Counted from the first letter of the stretch, positions 8,436-17,077 are shown. The stretch is DNA of 64,000 nt from JBDRMV01 sp043825615 (GCA_043825615.1 JBDRRS010000003.1:1-64000); one strand, 5' to 3'. The notes: generated from the sequence alone by a model not told the origin. Numbers and translations: made by a program.

Positions 8436-9032
8436 TTACATTCCGTACTTTGATTTTTTAACCAGTTTTTTTATTTTTTTCTGGCCTATCCAGACTTTTT
8501 CGTTTGATTCCATGTTGGTGAGTTCAAGTTCAATCTGGTAGAACCTCACGGTTTTTCCCCCGGCGGTGTCAAGGATGCTGTTGATTGTCCCCTGAAGCAT
8601 AAAGTCGGCTGCCTTTTCTTTGAAGAAGTCCTTTGCGTCATCGGCGAATTTCTGCTGGTCGGCTCTCTCTTCGCGGATTTCCTCTCTTTCCGTTTTTGCC
8701 GCGACGAATTTCACTTTTCCGGAATTGATAAGTTCCTTTTCCATGTCTTTTACAAAAGTGTCCGTCGCAATGTGTTCGGAAGATTTGTTTTTTACCTTTC
8801 CGACGATGACACGCGGGTTTTTACCTTTTTCCGACGTGAAATCCGTCAGCCACGCCCTTGCGACGCAGTCCCGTATCATTTCCTCCGATACGAGCCGGGA
8901 ATCCGTGTCGTTCCAGAAACCCGAAAGGTCGACTTCTTCTCCGGCTTCCATTCTTGAGACCTTCGTCGTCGCGCAGCCGATTGCCATAAGACATAAACCG
9001 CCGCCCAGCATGCAATGAATGATTCTTTTCAT
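8436..9032 (-). CDS. LpoB-like penicillin-binding-protein activator lipoprotein
   Basis: 198 residues with an N-terminal signal and a lipobox near MAIGCATT (Cys 20). It contains the LpoB-family features: the GEEVDLSGFWNDTDSRLVSEEM start, RVIVGKVKNKSSEHIATDTF, and a C-terminal FYQIELELTNMESNEKVWIGQKKIKK. In Enterobacteria LpoB reaches from the outer membrane to activate PBP1b. Homologues in other phyla share the fold, but the activation role is not tested. The gene start overlaps the primase-like gene by 4 bases (ATGA), and the COG3014-like lipoprotein follows. No class A PBP gene is present in the window. Confidence 0.8.
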   Translation of the reverse strand: MKRIIHCMLGGGLCLMAIGCATTKVSRMEAGEEVDLSGFWNDTDSRLVSEEMIRDCVARAWLTDFTSEKGKNPRVIVGKVKNKSSEHIATDTFVKDMEKELINSGKVKFVAAKTEREEIREERADQQKFADDAKDFFKEKAADFMLQGTINSILDTAGGKTVRFYQIELELTNMESNEKVWIGQKKIKKLVKKSKYGM

Positions 9033-10441
9033 TTTTCCCCCTCCAGTTTAAAGTCGCTTAAATTCCACCCGCACCATTCTTGCAGGCAGAAACCCTTTTC
9101 CTTCGTTGAGATGCAGTTCAAATCCACCTCTCTATCAATACCATTTTTTATCAAATCTGAAAAGATTCTCACATAAAAGTTTGCCCTGGAAGAGGGGTCG
9201 TATTTCTGCCAGTTTTCCGTCCAGTTGTACTGTGTCCTTGCAAATTTTGAGGTCACGAGTCCGGCGATGTGTTTCGGGTGCCATTTTTTGAAAAGCAGGA
9301 TTCTCGTCAGATTTTGCAGGTTGGCCGGTTTGAGGAGATTGTCGTTCGGCAGGAGAATGCACAGCCGCGCGCATGTCGGAATTGTGCAGGGGTCCAGGGC
9401 GTCGTATGTTTCGGGCCATGACTTCTCGTCGTCTATTTCTATGCGGTCGAAGACCCTGTGAATTTCGTAAAGCGGCGATTTAAGATATGTTTTCAGAAGG
9501 CGCAAGAAGTTTTTGGAAAAATCGGGGATTTCGCAGGAAACTGTTTCAGCATACGCAATTGTTTTTTCAGGGCTCTTTCTGATTTCAAGGGCTTCCCGCA
9601 GCGTGATTTTGTTTCTCGGGATTGCAAGACGCGGCGGGATTTTCAGAGATACTTCCTGCCCGACTTTGTAACTCTGGAGTTTGTGTTTCTGGTGGGTGCT
9701 GAAAGGGCATCTGATGTCGCGCATATAAATGGGGTCGCCGTACATTGAAAGGTCAAAAGAAAGCGCCTCTCTCTGTTTTCTTGACGAGTACCCTACCGCG
9801 ACGTCCGTTATCACGCATGGGATGGGAAAATCCTCCGCCGCAAGTTCTTTCATTACAGTATGAACAACGAATTCCAGAATTTTGCCCATTCCTTCAAACG
9901 CTTTTCCGTGTCTTATTGAGACAAATCTTTTTCTTCTTCCTTTGACCGTCCGGTATTTTATCTTCAGGGTGTCCGGAACAGAGCCTATTTTTTCAAGACC
10001 CATATCAGCGTCTGAATGTCTTGAGATTTTAAAAGCGAAATGATAGCCCTGTCCGGTCATTATTGTAAGAGGCGTTATCCCGAACCTTTTGAAAACGACG
10101 AGTATTTTTTCATATGCTTTTTCTATGAGTTCAAATGTCTCTTCGGGATTTTTGTAAATCACGCCGGGGGAATCAAGGTTAAAGTATTCAACGTCGAGAA
10201 CGGCGAGGGTCGAATCAATGTCCCACGCTGAGCGGTAAATGTCCAGTCCTTTTTTCAGAATCCAGTCGAAGTATTCCTTCGGTGCAGACATAAATTCTAT
10301 GTTCCTGGACTCCAGAAGCGAAACGCCGTAGCCGACGAGATACTGGGCGGTGAAGGAAGACGGTTCTTCACGCCGCCCGCCGCAGTACTCGGCGATTCTT
10401 TTTCTTATGAAGGGGTTTTCGTAGTATTCAACAATAGTCAT
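9029..10441 (-). CDS. Archaeo-eukaryotic primase-like protein with a PriL-like Fe-S domain
   Basis: 470 residues. The N-terminal half shows AEP primase motifs in order: motif I LAVLDVEYF (D83, E85), motif II TGQGYHFAF (129-137, His134), a later acidic position near D213, and the substrate-loop signature IRCPFSTHQKHKL (243-255), which parallels the R-x-P-x-S-x-H-x-K motif of PriS and LigD polymerase domains. The C-terminal ~120 residues carry cysteines at 352, 357, 361, 443, 452 and 457 around a helical region. The spacing C357-C443-C452-C457 resembles the 4Fe-4S site of PriL. It may therefore be a single-chain PriS-PriL equivalent. It overlaps both operon neighbours. The role (replication, repair or mobile element) is unknown. 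Confidence 0.65.
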   Translation of the reverse strand: MTIVEYYENPFIRKRIAEYCGGRREEPSSFTAQYLVGYGVSLLESRNIEFMSAPKEYFDWILKKGLDIYRSAWDIDSTLAVLDVEYFNLDSPGVIYKNPEETFELIEKAYEKILVVFKRFGITPLTIMTGQGYHFAFKISRHSDADMGLEKIGSVPDTLKIKYRTVKGRRKRFVSIRHGKAFEGMGKILEFVVHTVMKELAAEDFPIPCVITDVAVGYSSRKQREALSFDLSMYGDPIYMRDIRCPFSTHQKHKLQSYKVGQEVSLKIPPRLAIPRNKITLREALEIRKSPEKTIAYAETVSCEIPDFSKNFLRLLKTYLKSPLYEIHRVFDRIEIDDEKSWPETYDALDPCTIPTCARLCILLPNDNLLKPANLQNLTRILLFKKWHPKHIAGLVTSKFARTQYNWTENWQKYDPSSRANFYVRIFSDLIKNGIDREVDLNCISTKEKGFCLQEWCGWNLSDFKLEGEK

Positions 10442-11129
10442 CTGCGAGTTCCGTGATTCTTTTCAGTTCCATCTCAAATAATTTTAACAGTTTGTCTATC
10501 GTTTGTCTATCGGCGTCCGCCGGCACGATTATGGGTCTTCCGGCGATGCAGCGGCCCGCAGTTCCCGGCAAGGGAATCTGAACCCGGTTCCAGTATTTTT
10601 TAAAATAAATTTTTCTCTTAACGCCCGCCGTCAGAGGCAGTATGACCGCCTGCGACATTTTTGCCATCTGGATAATTCCGGGTTTTGCCCTTTCGTTCGG
10701 GCCCCTCGGGCCGTCCACCGCGATTGCCCCGTTTTTTCCCCCGCGCAATTTTCTCGCCATTCCTTTTAGAGCGCTTATGCCGCCGCGGCTTGAGGAGCCC
10801 CTGATGCAGGTTAAGGTGTAAAACCTGTGGATGTGGGTCAGAATTTCCCCCGCGTCCGAACTGCTCGCGATGGTAACGATGTTTTTATTTATGCCGCAGG
10901 GCTGAAGCATAATGTGCCGCCCGTCCCAGAAACCGTAAATAAATTTTTTTCCGCTTTTTAAGATACATTCTTCGTTTTCAAAGCCGATTTTTTTCATTCT
11001 GACCGTTCTCATAAGAATCCGGCAGATGATTGCGTATGTTAAGCCCGCGGCGGGAAAGAGAAATTCTCTGCTGGCGGGCTTGAAGAACCGCCAGAGTTTC
11101 GCAAAAATGTTTTTTCTTGCATGAGCCAT
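10428..11129 (-). CDS. DUF374-family lysophospholipid acyltransferase-like protein
   Basis: 233 residues with the DUF374 (COG2121) pattern: a membrane-associated N-terminus, GFWDGRHIMLQP, IASSSDAGEI, a conserved RGSSSRGGISAL block and VDGPRGPNERAKPG. This family resembles LPLAT enzymes and lies near lipid A and Kdo genes in many diderms, where it is thought to acylate a lipid. In the first motif the usual His-x4-Asp order reads W-D-G-R-H. The gene ends within the start of the primase-like gene and starts 20 bases from the divergent glycerate kinase gene. Exact substrate unknown. Confidence 0.8.
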   Translation of the reverse strand: MAHARKNIFAKLWRFFKPASREFLFPAAGLTYAIICRILMRTVRMKKIGFENEECILKSGKKFIYGFWDGRHIMLQPCGINKNIVTIASSSDAGEILTHIHRFYTLTCIRGSSSRGGISALKGMARKLRGGKNGAIAVDGPRGPNERAKPGIIQMAKMSQAVILPLTAGVKRKIYFKKYWNRVQIPLPGTAGRCIAGRPIIVPADADRQTIDKLLKLFEMELKRITELADDYC

Positions 11130-11151
11130 TATTTTAGTATAATAAAATAAT
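11117..11151. promoter_or_regulatory. Divergent overlapping promoters in a 20-bp palindromic gap
   Basis: Only 20 bases separate the two divergent ATGs. 11128-11136 and 11143-11151 form a perfect 9-bp inverted repeat (ATTATTTTA) that includes the AT of both start codons. On the plus strand TATAAT lies at 11138-11143 with TTGCAT at 11117-11122. On the minus strand TATACT covers 11141-11136. Transcription from either -10 would begin at or near the A of the ATG, so both mRNAs may be leaderless. The minus-strand -35 is weak. Confidence 0.5.
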
Positions 11152-12286
11152 GAGAATTATTGTATGCCCCGGCAGTTTCAAAGAGTGCCTTTCGCCGGCT
11201 AACGCCGCGCGGCAGATAGAGAATGGCCTTAAAAATTCGGGCTTGACCGCAAAGATTTGTGTCCTGCCGCTCGCCGACGGCGGGCGCGGAACGGTTGACA
11301 TCATTTTGAAAAATATTCCCGGCCGCAGGGTAAAATTAAAAGTGACAGGACCTATCGGGAAACCCGTTGAAGCGGCATATGCCCTGATTGAGAGGGGTAA
11401 AGCGGCGGTTATTGAGATGTCTTCCGCCTCGGGTCTTGAACTCCTCGAGCCTGTGGAACGCAATCCTCTGAAAACAACGTCCTACGGCACGGGGCAGCTC
11501 ATTAAAGATGCCCTGCGGAACGGCTGTAAAAAAATTGTTGTAGGGCTGGGTGATTCAGCCACGGTTGACGGCGGCGTTGGGATGGCGGCTGCGCTCGGCG
11601 TGAGGTTTCTGAATTCAAAAGGAAAAAGTATCGGCCAGGGCGGCGGAGAACTTGCAAAAATTAAAAAAGCTGATGTCTCAAAAATGGACAGGCGGGTCAA
11701 CGGGGCAGAGATTATCGCCGCCTGCGACGTGAAAAATACCATCCTCGGCCGCCGGGGCGCAGCGAGAGTTTACGGCCCGCAGAAGGGCGCAACTCCTGCA
11801 ATGGTAAAAGTTTTTGAGAGGGGTCTGGCGAATTTCGCAAGAGTTATAAAAAAAGATCTCGGGCGCGATGTTACCCGCATTCCCGGCGGCGGCGCCGCGG
11901 GGGGTATGGGCGCGGGTCTTGCCGCTTTTCTGAATGCGGAAATCAAATCGGGTTTTGAAATTACGGCGGAGGTTCTTAATCTTGAAAAAATCCTCGCGGG
12001 TTGCGACATCGTTATTACGGGGGAGGGGAAGATTGACAGCCAGACCTTCCGCGGCAAGACGGTTGCCGGTGTTCTTAAAACCGCAAAAAAATACGATAAA
12101 CCCGTCATCTGTCTTGCGGGAACGGTGGAAGAAACATCCGGTGCGGAGGGCAACGTAAGTTTTTTCAGCATTACTCCGGGCGCTGTTTCTTTGAAAGAAG
12201 CGCTTTCAGGCGCTCCTGACAATTTGTTTAAAACCGCTTTGAACATCGGCCGCCTTTTGAAAATAAAACCCTTCGGGAAAAATTGA
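11150..12286 (+). CDS. glxK: Glycerate 2-kinase (GlxK/GarK family)
   Basis: 378 residues, the full length of the GckA-unrelated GlxK/GarK family. It begins with IVCPGSFKECLSPANAA and has IEMSSASGLELL, the GLGDSATVDGGVGMAAALG block, and IVITGEGKIDSQTFRGKT near the C-terminus. These enzymes phosphorylate glycerate with ATP and feed it to glycolysis. No glyoxylate or tartronate genes are nearby. The minus-strand operon starts 20 bases away, so both share the palindromic divergent promoter. Two tiny overlapping frames follow its stop (TGATG). Whether the product is 2- or 3-phosphoglycerate cannot be told from sequence alone. Confidence 0.9.
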   Translation: MRIIVCPGSFKECLSPANAARQIENGLKNSGLTAKICVLPLADGGRGTVDIILKNIPGRRVKLKVTGPIGKPVEAAYALIERGKAAVIEMSSASGLELLEPVERNPLKTTSYGTGQLIKDALRNGCKKIVVGLGDSATVDGGVGMAAALGVRFLNSKGKSIGQGGGELAKIKKADVSKMDRRVNGAEIIAACDVKNTILGRRGAARVYGPQKGATPAMVKVFERGLANFARVIKKDLGRDVTRIPGGGAAGGMGAGLAAFLNAEIKSGFEITAEVLNLEKILAGCDIVITGEGKIDSQTFRGKTVAGVLKTAKKYDKPVICLAGTVEETSGAEGNVSFFSITPGAVSLKEALSGAPDNLFKTALNIGRLLKIKPFGKN

Positions 12287-12342
12287 TGATAAAAAAATCG
12301 GTTATTCCAAAATTATCTGGAGAAGTTGCGGCAAGGCAATGA
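12286..12342 (+). CDS. Possible 18-residue coupled ORF
   Basis: The ATG at 12286 overlaps the stop of the glycerate kinase gene, and its own TGA overlaps the next ATG at 12339. It encodes MIKKSVIPKLSGEVAARQ. Chained overlaps suggest translational coupling, but the peptide has no known relative and may be chance. Confidence 0.2.
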   Translation: MIKKSVIPKLSGEVAARQ

Positions 12343-12485
12343 TTGAATTTAAAGACCCTGATTTGCCGGAATTTCAGAAGAGACCCGTACGGCGGCGCGG
12401 GAAAAGAAACCGCAGTTCTATTAGCGCCGGGATTTTCAAAAAAAACCACACCGCCGGAGTTAGAAGAAAAAAACAGCAGGCATAA
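12339..12485 (+). CDS. Small very basic ORF (48 residues)
   Basis: Starts with MIEFKDPDLPEFQKRP and continues with Arg/Lys-rich clusters (RRRGKRN, RRKKQQA). The basic tail could bind nucleic acid. It lies directly after the 18-residue ORF with an ATGA overlap, and no separate promoter or clear ribosome site is seen. It may be a real small protein, or the remnant of a longer gene. Not recognised. Confidence 0.3.
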   Translation: MIEFKDPDLPEFQKRPVRRRGKRNRSSISAGIFKKNHTAGVRRKKQQA

Positions 12486-12554
12486 ATAATCTGCATTATT
12501 TATACTTATAATGTAGTGCGGTTGTCCGTCTGAGGCGGACTCACGGTATTATGA

Positions 12555-12760
12555 ATTAGGCATATCTATATGATTCCAAATAAGTGCCTAATTGCATGGA
12601 AAATCGTGGAAAATCGGGTCACCTCTATTGGAAAATGGGTCACTTCTGATTTGTATTCTCATGAAAAAAATAGAAGTGACCCATTTTCCACTGACCCCGC
12701 AAAATAGAAGTGACCCATTTTCTACAAAATTATATCAACTTGAGTCATGTAGATATACCT
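12555..12760. mobile_element. MITE-like nested inverted-repeat element
   Basis: Outer arms 12558-12573 and 12745-12760 are complementary at 14 of 16 positions. Inside, GGAAAATGGGTCACTTCT (12630-12647) is perfectly complementary to 12672-12689, and a further copy lies at 12706-12722. A small stem ATTAGGCA/TGCCTAAT (12555-12562, 12585-12592) sits at the left end. No coding frame is present. The repeated AGAAGTGACCCATTTTC units resemble transposase-binding terminal repeats, so this is probably a non-autonomous element or a nested insertion scar. The rest of the 12486-12898 gap holds nothing else recognised. Confidence 0.6.
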
Positions 12761-12898
12761 ATTATGAATAATCCGAATTAAACTCACTGCGTGCATTATA
12801 CACGATTTCAAGAGAAAATCCCGCTTACCGGTTATTTATTTCGCCCGGGGAGCAGTTCGTCTATTTGTATTTCTGCGGATTTTTACTAAAATCAGCAA

Positions 12899-14101
12899 AT
12901 GAGTATGCAGGAAAAAGTTTATACGGTGACGGAACTGAACAACCGCAGCAAAGTTTTGCTTGAAGGGCAGTTTAAAAACATTCTGCTTGACGGCGAAATA
13001 TCAAATTTCAAGAAGTACGGTTCGGGGCACCTTTATTTTTCGCTGAAGGATTCGTCCGCCCAGATTTCCGCCGTTATGTACAAGTTCAAAACGCCCGCCC
13101 TGAAATTTGAGCCCCGGGACGGGATGAGCGTCTGCGCGCGCGGCACCATTACGATATATCCCGCGAGGGGTTCGTACCAGATAATTGTCAATTCAATGGC
13201 GGTGAAAGGCGCCGGCGAACTTCAGAGGAAGTTTGAGGAACTTAAGGAAAAACTTGAAAAGGAAGGGCTCTTTGATAAGGCGAGGAAAAGAGAAATCCCC
13301 ATTTTGCCCCGCAAGATCGGCGTTGTGACTTCGCCGTCGGGCGCCGCCATCCGTGACATTCTGACCGTTTTGAAACGCCGATTTTCGAATGTTCATGTAC
13401 TCCTTTATCCCGTAAGGGTTCAGGGCGCTTCGGCAAAAGGCGAGATTGTCAGAGCCATTGAGTCGTTTAATGCGGATTTTTCCGACGTTGACGTTTTGAT
13501 TGTCGGCCGGGGCGGCGGCTCGCTTGAGGACCTGTGGGCTTTTAATGAAGAGGACGTCGCCCGCGCGGTTTTTGCCTCCCGTATTCCGGTAATATCTGCC
13601 GTCGGTCACGAGGTTGACTGGGTGATTTCGGATTTTGTGGCGGATAAGAGGGCCGCGACTCCTTCGGTCGCCGCAGAGATTGTTTTGAGCCGAAAGTCCG
13701 AATTTACGCATAAGGTGGATGTTTCTCTTGCAAGAATGCGGGGCTCTCTGGCAAACAGGTTCCGCTCAATGCAGAACAGGGTGGAAGTTATATGCGGGAG
13801 GCCTTATTTCCGTAATCCCGCGCTTTTCCTTTCAAGGTACGAGCAGGCGTTTGATTTGGAGATGCAGGATTTTTTAAAAGCGCGGGAGAAAATTTTTCTT
13901 TCTTTTGAAAACAATATTGAGCAATCGACAGCCAGGTTAAACATTCTGTCGCCGAGGAATACCCTTTCGCGGGGATATTCGATTTCAACCAGATTAAGCG
14001 GCGCTGTGATAAAAGATAAAAATGCCGTTTCCGACGGCGAGCGAATAAGAGTTACTTTTTATCAAGGGGCGGTAAACTGTGAAGTGCAGGAGCACATATA
14101 A
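12899..14101 (+). CDS. xseA: Exodeoxyribonuclease VII large subunit
   Basis: 400 residues. An N-terminal OB-fold domain (VLLEGQFKNILLDGEISNFKKYGSGHLYFSLKD) is followed by the catalytic region with IGVVTSPSGAAIRDI, VDVLIVGRGGGSLEDLWAFNEE and VISAVGHEVDWVISDFVAD. The C-terminal coiled coil binds XseB and ends in the family's SPRNTLSRGYSI motif. The enzyme degrades single-stranded DNA to short oligonucleotides. It is slightly short of the E. coli protein but has all domains. xseB, a prenyl synthase and dxs follow in one operon, as in many bacteria. Confidence 0.95.
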   Translation: MSMQEKVYTVTELNNRSKVLLEGQFKNILLDGEISNFKKYGSGHLYFSLKDSSAQISAVMYKFKTPALKFEPRDGMSVCARGTITIYPARGSYQIIVNSMAVKGAGELQRKFEELKEKLEKEGLFDKARKREIPILPRKIGVVTSPSGAAIRDILTVLKRRFSNVHVLLYPVRVQGASAKGEIVRAIESFNADFSDVDVLIVGRGGGSLEDLWAFNEEDVARAVFASRIPVISAVGHEVDWVISDFVADKRAATPSVAAEIVLSRKSEFTHKVDVSLARMRGSLANRFRSMQNRVEVICGRPYFRNPALFLSRYEQAFDLEMQDFLKAREKIFLSFENNIEQSTARLNILSPRNTLSRGYSISTRLSGAVIKDKNAVSDGERIRVTFYQGAVNCEVQEHI

Positions 14102-14113
14102 GAGGAAGTTAAA

Positions 14114-14359
14114 ATGAACAAAAAAAATGAGGCTGTGGGAAAAAAGACGTTTGAAAAGGAACTGTGCCGTCTTGAGGAGATTGTTTCGCTTCTTGAAAAA
14201 GGGGAGACGCCTCTGGATGATTCTATTAAACTTTTTGAAGAGGGCGTTAAAAAAGCGGACGCCCTGAAAAAGTATCTTGACGAGGCAAAGAGGAAAATAG
14301 AAATTATAACTGTGGAGAGCGGGGTTCTCGCGACAAAGCCGTTTGAAGCCGCCGAATGA
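14114..14359 (+). CDS. xseB: Exodeoxyribonuclease VII small subunit
   Basis: 81 residues with the family pattern TFEKELCRLEEIVSLLEKGE followed by PLDDSIKLFEEGVKKA. Several copies wrap the coiled-coil tail of one XseA to form the active nuclease. It starts 12 bases after xseA with GAGGAAG upstream. Its stop overlaps the prenyl synthase start (ATGA), indicating coupled translation. Confidence 0.93.
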   Translation: MNKKNEAVGKKTFEKELCRLEEIVSLLEKGETPLDDSIKLFEEGVKKADALKKYLDEAKRKIEIITVESGVLATKPFEAAE

Positions 14360-15234
14360 AAAAAAGCACGGGGATGTTTAATAAATTCAGCGCGGAATTT
14401 CTGCCGGTTATTTCGCGCGGACTTGCGGAACTTCTACCGTCTCCGTCTCGGTTTACCAACGACTTGAACAGGGCGCTCGAGTATTCCATAAAAACGGGCG
14501 GGAAGAAAATAAGACCCTTGCTGTTTCTCGCCGCATCGCACGCTGCCGGGAAAAAAATACCGCCGAAAAAATTCGTAAAACTTGTTTCTTTTGCCTGCGG
14601 GATAGAATTTATTCATAATTATTCTTTGATTCACGACGACATTATGGACGGCGATAATACAAGGCGCGGATACCCCACTGTTCACAAAAAATTCGGCGTT
14701 AATGTTGCGATTCTCGCCGGTGACGCTCTGCTGACAGGAGGTCTGAAAATTCTGTATGAAAGTTTTCCGGCGGCAGCCGCTGTTTTGAACGCAAGCATCG
14801 GCGTTCCAGGAATGATTTCGGGCCAGGCCGCCGATATGCAGTATGAAAAAAAACTTTCAAAACAGGCGTTCCGGTATATTCATAAAAATAAAACCGCTGC
14901 GTTTTTTTCGGGCATCTGCCGGTCTGCCGCTCTGGCGATGGAGCAGAAAAAAAATATTGCAGAACTTTTTGCGGCCTTCGGCGAAAACCTGGGGATGGGG
15001 TTTCAGATAATGGACGATTTGCTTGACCGTTTCGGAAAAAAGTCGGAGTTCCGGAAAACCCGGACGGACGGGAAAAACAGGAAACTGACCGCGCTGAGTT
15101 TTTATTCCGCCGCTGCCTGCAGAAGACAAATAAATGATTTTGCGGCGAAAGCGGAAAAGAATTTGTCCGCCCTTCCGGGGGACACCGGAATTCTCTCCGA
15201 TCTTACGGGCGTTTTAAGCATGAGGGAAAAATAA
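14356..15234 (+). CDS. ispA: Short-chain polyprenyl diphosphate synthase (FPP/GGPP type)
   Basis: 292 residues. GGKKIRPLL near residue 48, the first Asp-rich motif in SLIHDDIMDGDNTRRG and the second in FQIMDDLLD mark a trans-prenyltransferase. It condenses IPP with allylic diphosphates to make farnesyl or geranylgeranyl diphosphate for quinone and undecaprenol synthesis. The region after the second Asp motif (FGKKSEFRKTRTDGKNRKLTAL) keeps the Lys-rich loop but is somewhat divergent from the usual GKxxGxDxxxGK. It lies between xseB and dxs, the classical isoprenoid operon. Chain length cannot be set from sequence. Confidence 0.88.
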   Translation: MKKSTGMFNKFSAEFLPVISRGLAELLPSPSRFTNDLNRALEYSIKTGGKKIRPLLFLAASHAAGKKIPPKKFVKLVSFACGIEFIHNYSLIHDDIMDGDNTRRGYPTVHKKFGVNVAILAGDALLTGGLKILYESFPAAAAVLNASIGVPGMISGQAADMQYEKKLSKQAFRYIHKNKTAAFFSGICRSAALAMEQKKNIAELFAAFGENLGMGFQIMDDLLDRFGKKSEFRKTRTDGKNRKLTALSFYSAAACRRQINDFAAKAEKNLSALPGDTGILSDLTGVLSMREK

Positions 15235-15235
15235 A

Positions 15236-17077
15236 ATGTCTGTGATTGAGATTATTAAATCGCCCCGGGAGCTTCATCTTATCAAAAGCGAACTGCTCCC
15301 CGTTCTTGTGAGGGAAATAAGGGCTAAGATTATTTCCGTGTGTTCGGAGACGGGAGGGCATCTGGGCGGGTCTCTCGGCGCGGTCGAACTGATTACGGCA
15401 CTTCATTATGTTTTTAACTGTCCAGATGATAAAATCGTTTTTGACGTCGGCCACCAGGCATACGCTCATAAAATTCTTACCGGAAGATACGGGCAGTTCA
15501 CGACGCTGAGGCAGTTCGGCGGCATCTCCGGATTTCCGAAAATTTCAGAAAGTCCGTATGACGCTTTCGGTACGGGTCATGCATCAACCGCCATTTCAGC
15601 CGCATTCGGAATGGCCTGCGCGCGGGACATAAAAGGGGAAAATAATAAGGTTATTGCCGTCATCGGCGACGGCTCTCTCACGGGAGGTCTTGCTTACGAG
15701 GGCCTGAACAACATGGGTTCTTCGGAAAAGAATGTTCTTGTAATCCTGAACGACAATGCGATGTTTATATCTCCGCGAATCGGTGCGGTCGGAAAACTTC
15801 TCACAAAACTCTTCACGCTGGGGGTTATAAAAAAGGCGGAAACGGCGCTCGTTAATTTTTTGAAAAGGGTAAAATTTCTCGGTCTGGATTTCCTGAAGAT
15901 TGCAAGAAGAATAAAGGTTATTTTTTCGCCCAAAATGCTTTTTGAGGAAATGGGTTTTTCCTGTTTCGGCCCGGTTGACGGCCACAATCTTGAAAATCTT
16001 ATTCTCATTTTTTCGAAAATAAAGAACTTCAATGGTCCCGTTTTCCTTCATGTGGTTACGAAGAAGGGTAAGGGTTATACTCCCGCGGAGCATGCGCCGT
16101 CTATGTTCCACGGTCTGGGAGGTTTTGACGTTGAAAGCGGCGCAACGAACCCTTCCCGGAAGACCTATTCGGATGTTTTCGGCGAAACCCTCTGCGATAT
16201 TGCTTCGCATGACAAGAATGTTGTTGCCGTCACTGCGGCGATGACCGAAGGAACGGGTTTGGTCACCTTTGCGGAGAAATTTCCGGACAGGTTTTTTGAC
16301 TGCGGCATTGCCGAGGAACACGCCGTGACATTCGCCGCAGGTCTCGCCTCGCAGGGCTTAAAGCCGGTTGTCGCAATTTATTCCACTTTTCTTCAAAGGT
16401 CATTCGACCAGATTATACACGACGTCTGCCTCCAGAATCTGCCGGTTGTCTTTGCCGTTGACAGGGCGGGTCTCGTCGGAGAAGACGGGCCGACCCACCA
16501 CGGCAGTTTTGATATTTCATATCTCAGGATTATTCCCAATATGATTGTCGCCGCGCCCAGGGACGAAAACGAAATGAGGAATATGCTTTACTCGGCTTTC
16601 GAATATAAAAGACCCGTTGCGGTGAGGTATCCGCGGGGGTCCGTTTCCGATGTTGCGCGCGGGAATTTTAATTTTATCCCCGCCGGCATCGGCGAGGTGC
16701 TGAAAAAAGGGCGTGATGTCTGCCTGATTGCGATAGGGAGCATGGTTTATCCGTCTCTCCTCGTGGCAAACCAGCTGGATTCCCAAGGTGTAAAATGCGG
16801 TGTCGTAAACGCCAGGTTTGCAAAGCCCGTTGATGCCGTCATACTCAATGAAGCAGCGTCGTCGAGCAAACTCATTGTGACGGTTGAGGAAAACACTTTT
16901 TGCGGGGGTTTCGGCACGGCGGTTCTTGAAGAAATTCAGCCTCAGTTCAGAAACAGGGTTCGCGTTATTTCTCTTCCGGACAGATTCGTTACGCACGGTT
17001 CCGTTTCTCAACTGCAGAAGGATGCGGGAATTGACGTTCAGAGTATTTTTAACAGGGTAATGGAATTCTTAAAGTGA
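15236..17077 (+). CDS. dxs: 1-deoxy-D-xylulose-5-phosphate synthase
   Basis: 613 residues, near full family length. It shows the thiamine-diphosphate enzyme pattern: VFDVGHQAYAHKILTGR, GTGHASTAISAAFGMA, then VIGDGSLTGGLAYEGLNN with the Mg/ThDP-binding GDG...NN motif. The second half carries FDCGIAEEHAVTFAAGLA and a DRAGLVGEDGPTHHGSFD block. It condenses pyruvate and glyceraldehyde 3-phosphate in the first step of the MEP pathway. It starts one base after the prenyl synthase stop codon, and trpF overlaps its stop (GTGA). Confidence 0.96.
   Translation: MSVIEIIKSPRELHLIKSELLPVLVREIRAKIISVCSETGGHLGGSLGAVELITALHYVFNCPDDKIVFDVGHQAYAHKILTGRYGQFTTLRQFGGISGFPKISESPYDAFGTGHASTAISAAFGMACARDIKGENNKVIAVIGDGSLTGGLAYEGLNNMGSSEKNVLVILNDNAMFISPRIGAVGKLLTKLFTLGVIKKAETALVNFLKRVKFLGLDFLKIARRIKVIFSPKMLFEEMGFSCFGPVDGHNLENLILIFSKIKNFNGPVFLHVVTKKGKGYTPAEHAPSMFHGLGGFDVESGATNPSRKTYSDVFGETLCDIASHDKNVVAVTAAMTEGTGLVTFAEKFPDRFFDCGIAEEHAVTFAAGLASQGLKPVVAIYSTFLQRSFDQIIHDVCLQNLPVVFAVDRAGLVGEDGPTHHGSFDISYLRIIPNMIVAAPRDENEMRNMLYSAFEYKRPVAVRYPRGSVSDVARGNFNFIPAGIGEVLKKGRDVCLIAIGSMVYPSLLVANQLDSQGVKCGVVNARFAKPVDAVILNEAASSSKLIVTVEENTFCGGFGTAVLEEIQPQFRNRVRVISLPDRFVTHGSVSQLQKDAGIDVQSIFNRVMEFLK

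Noticed and set aside
15596..16321. Long minus-strand open frame within dxs
   Set aside because: It lies opposite a clear dxs gene and has no homologous motif or ribosome site.
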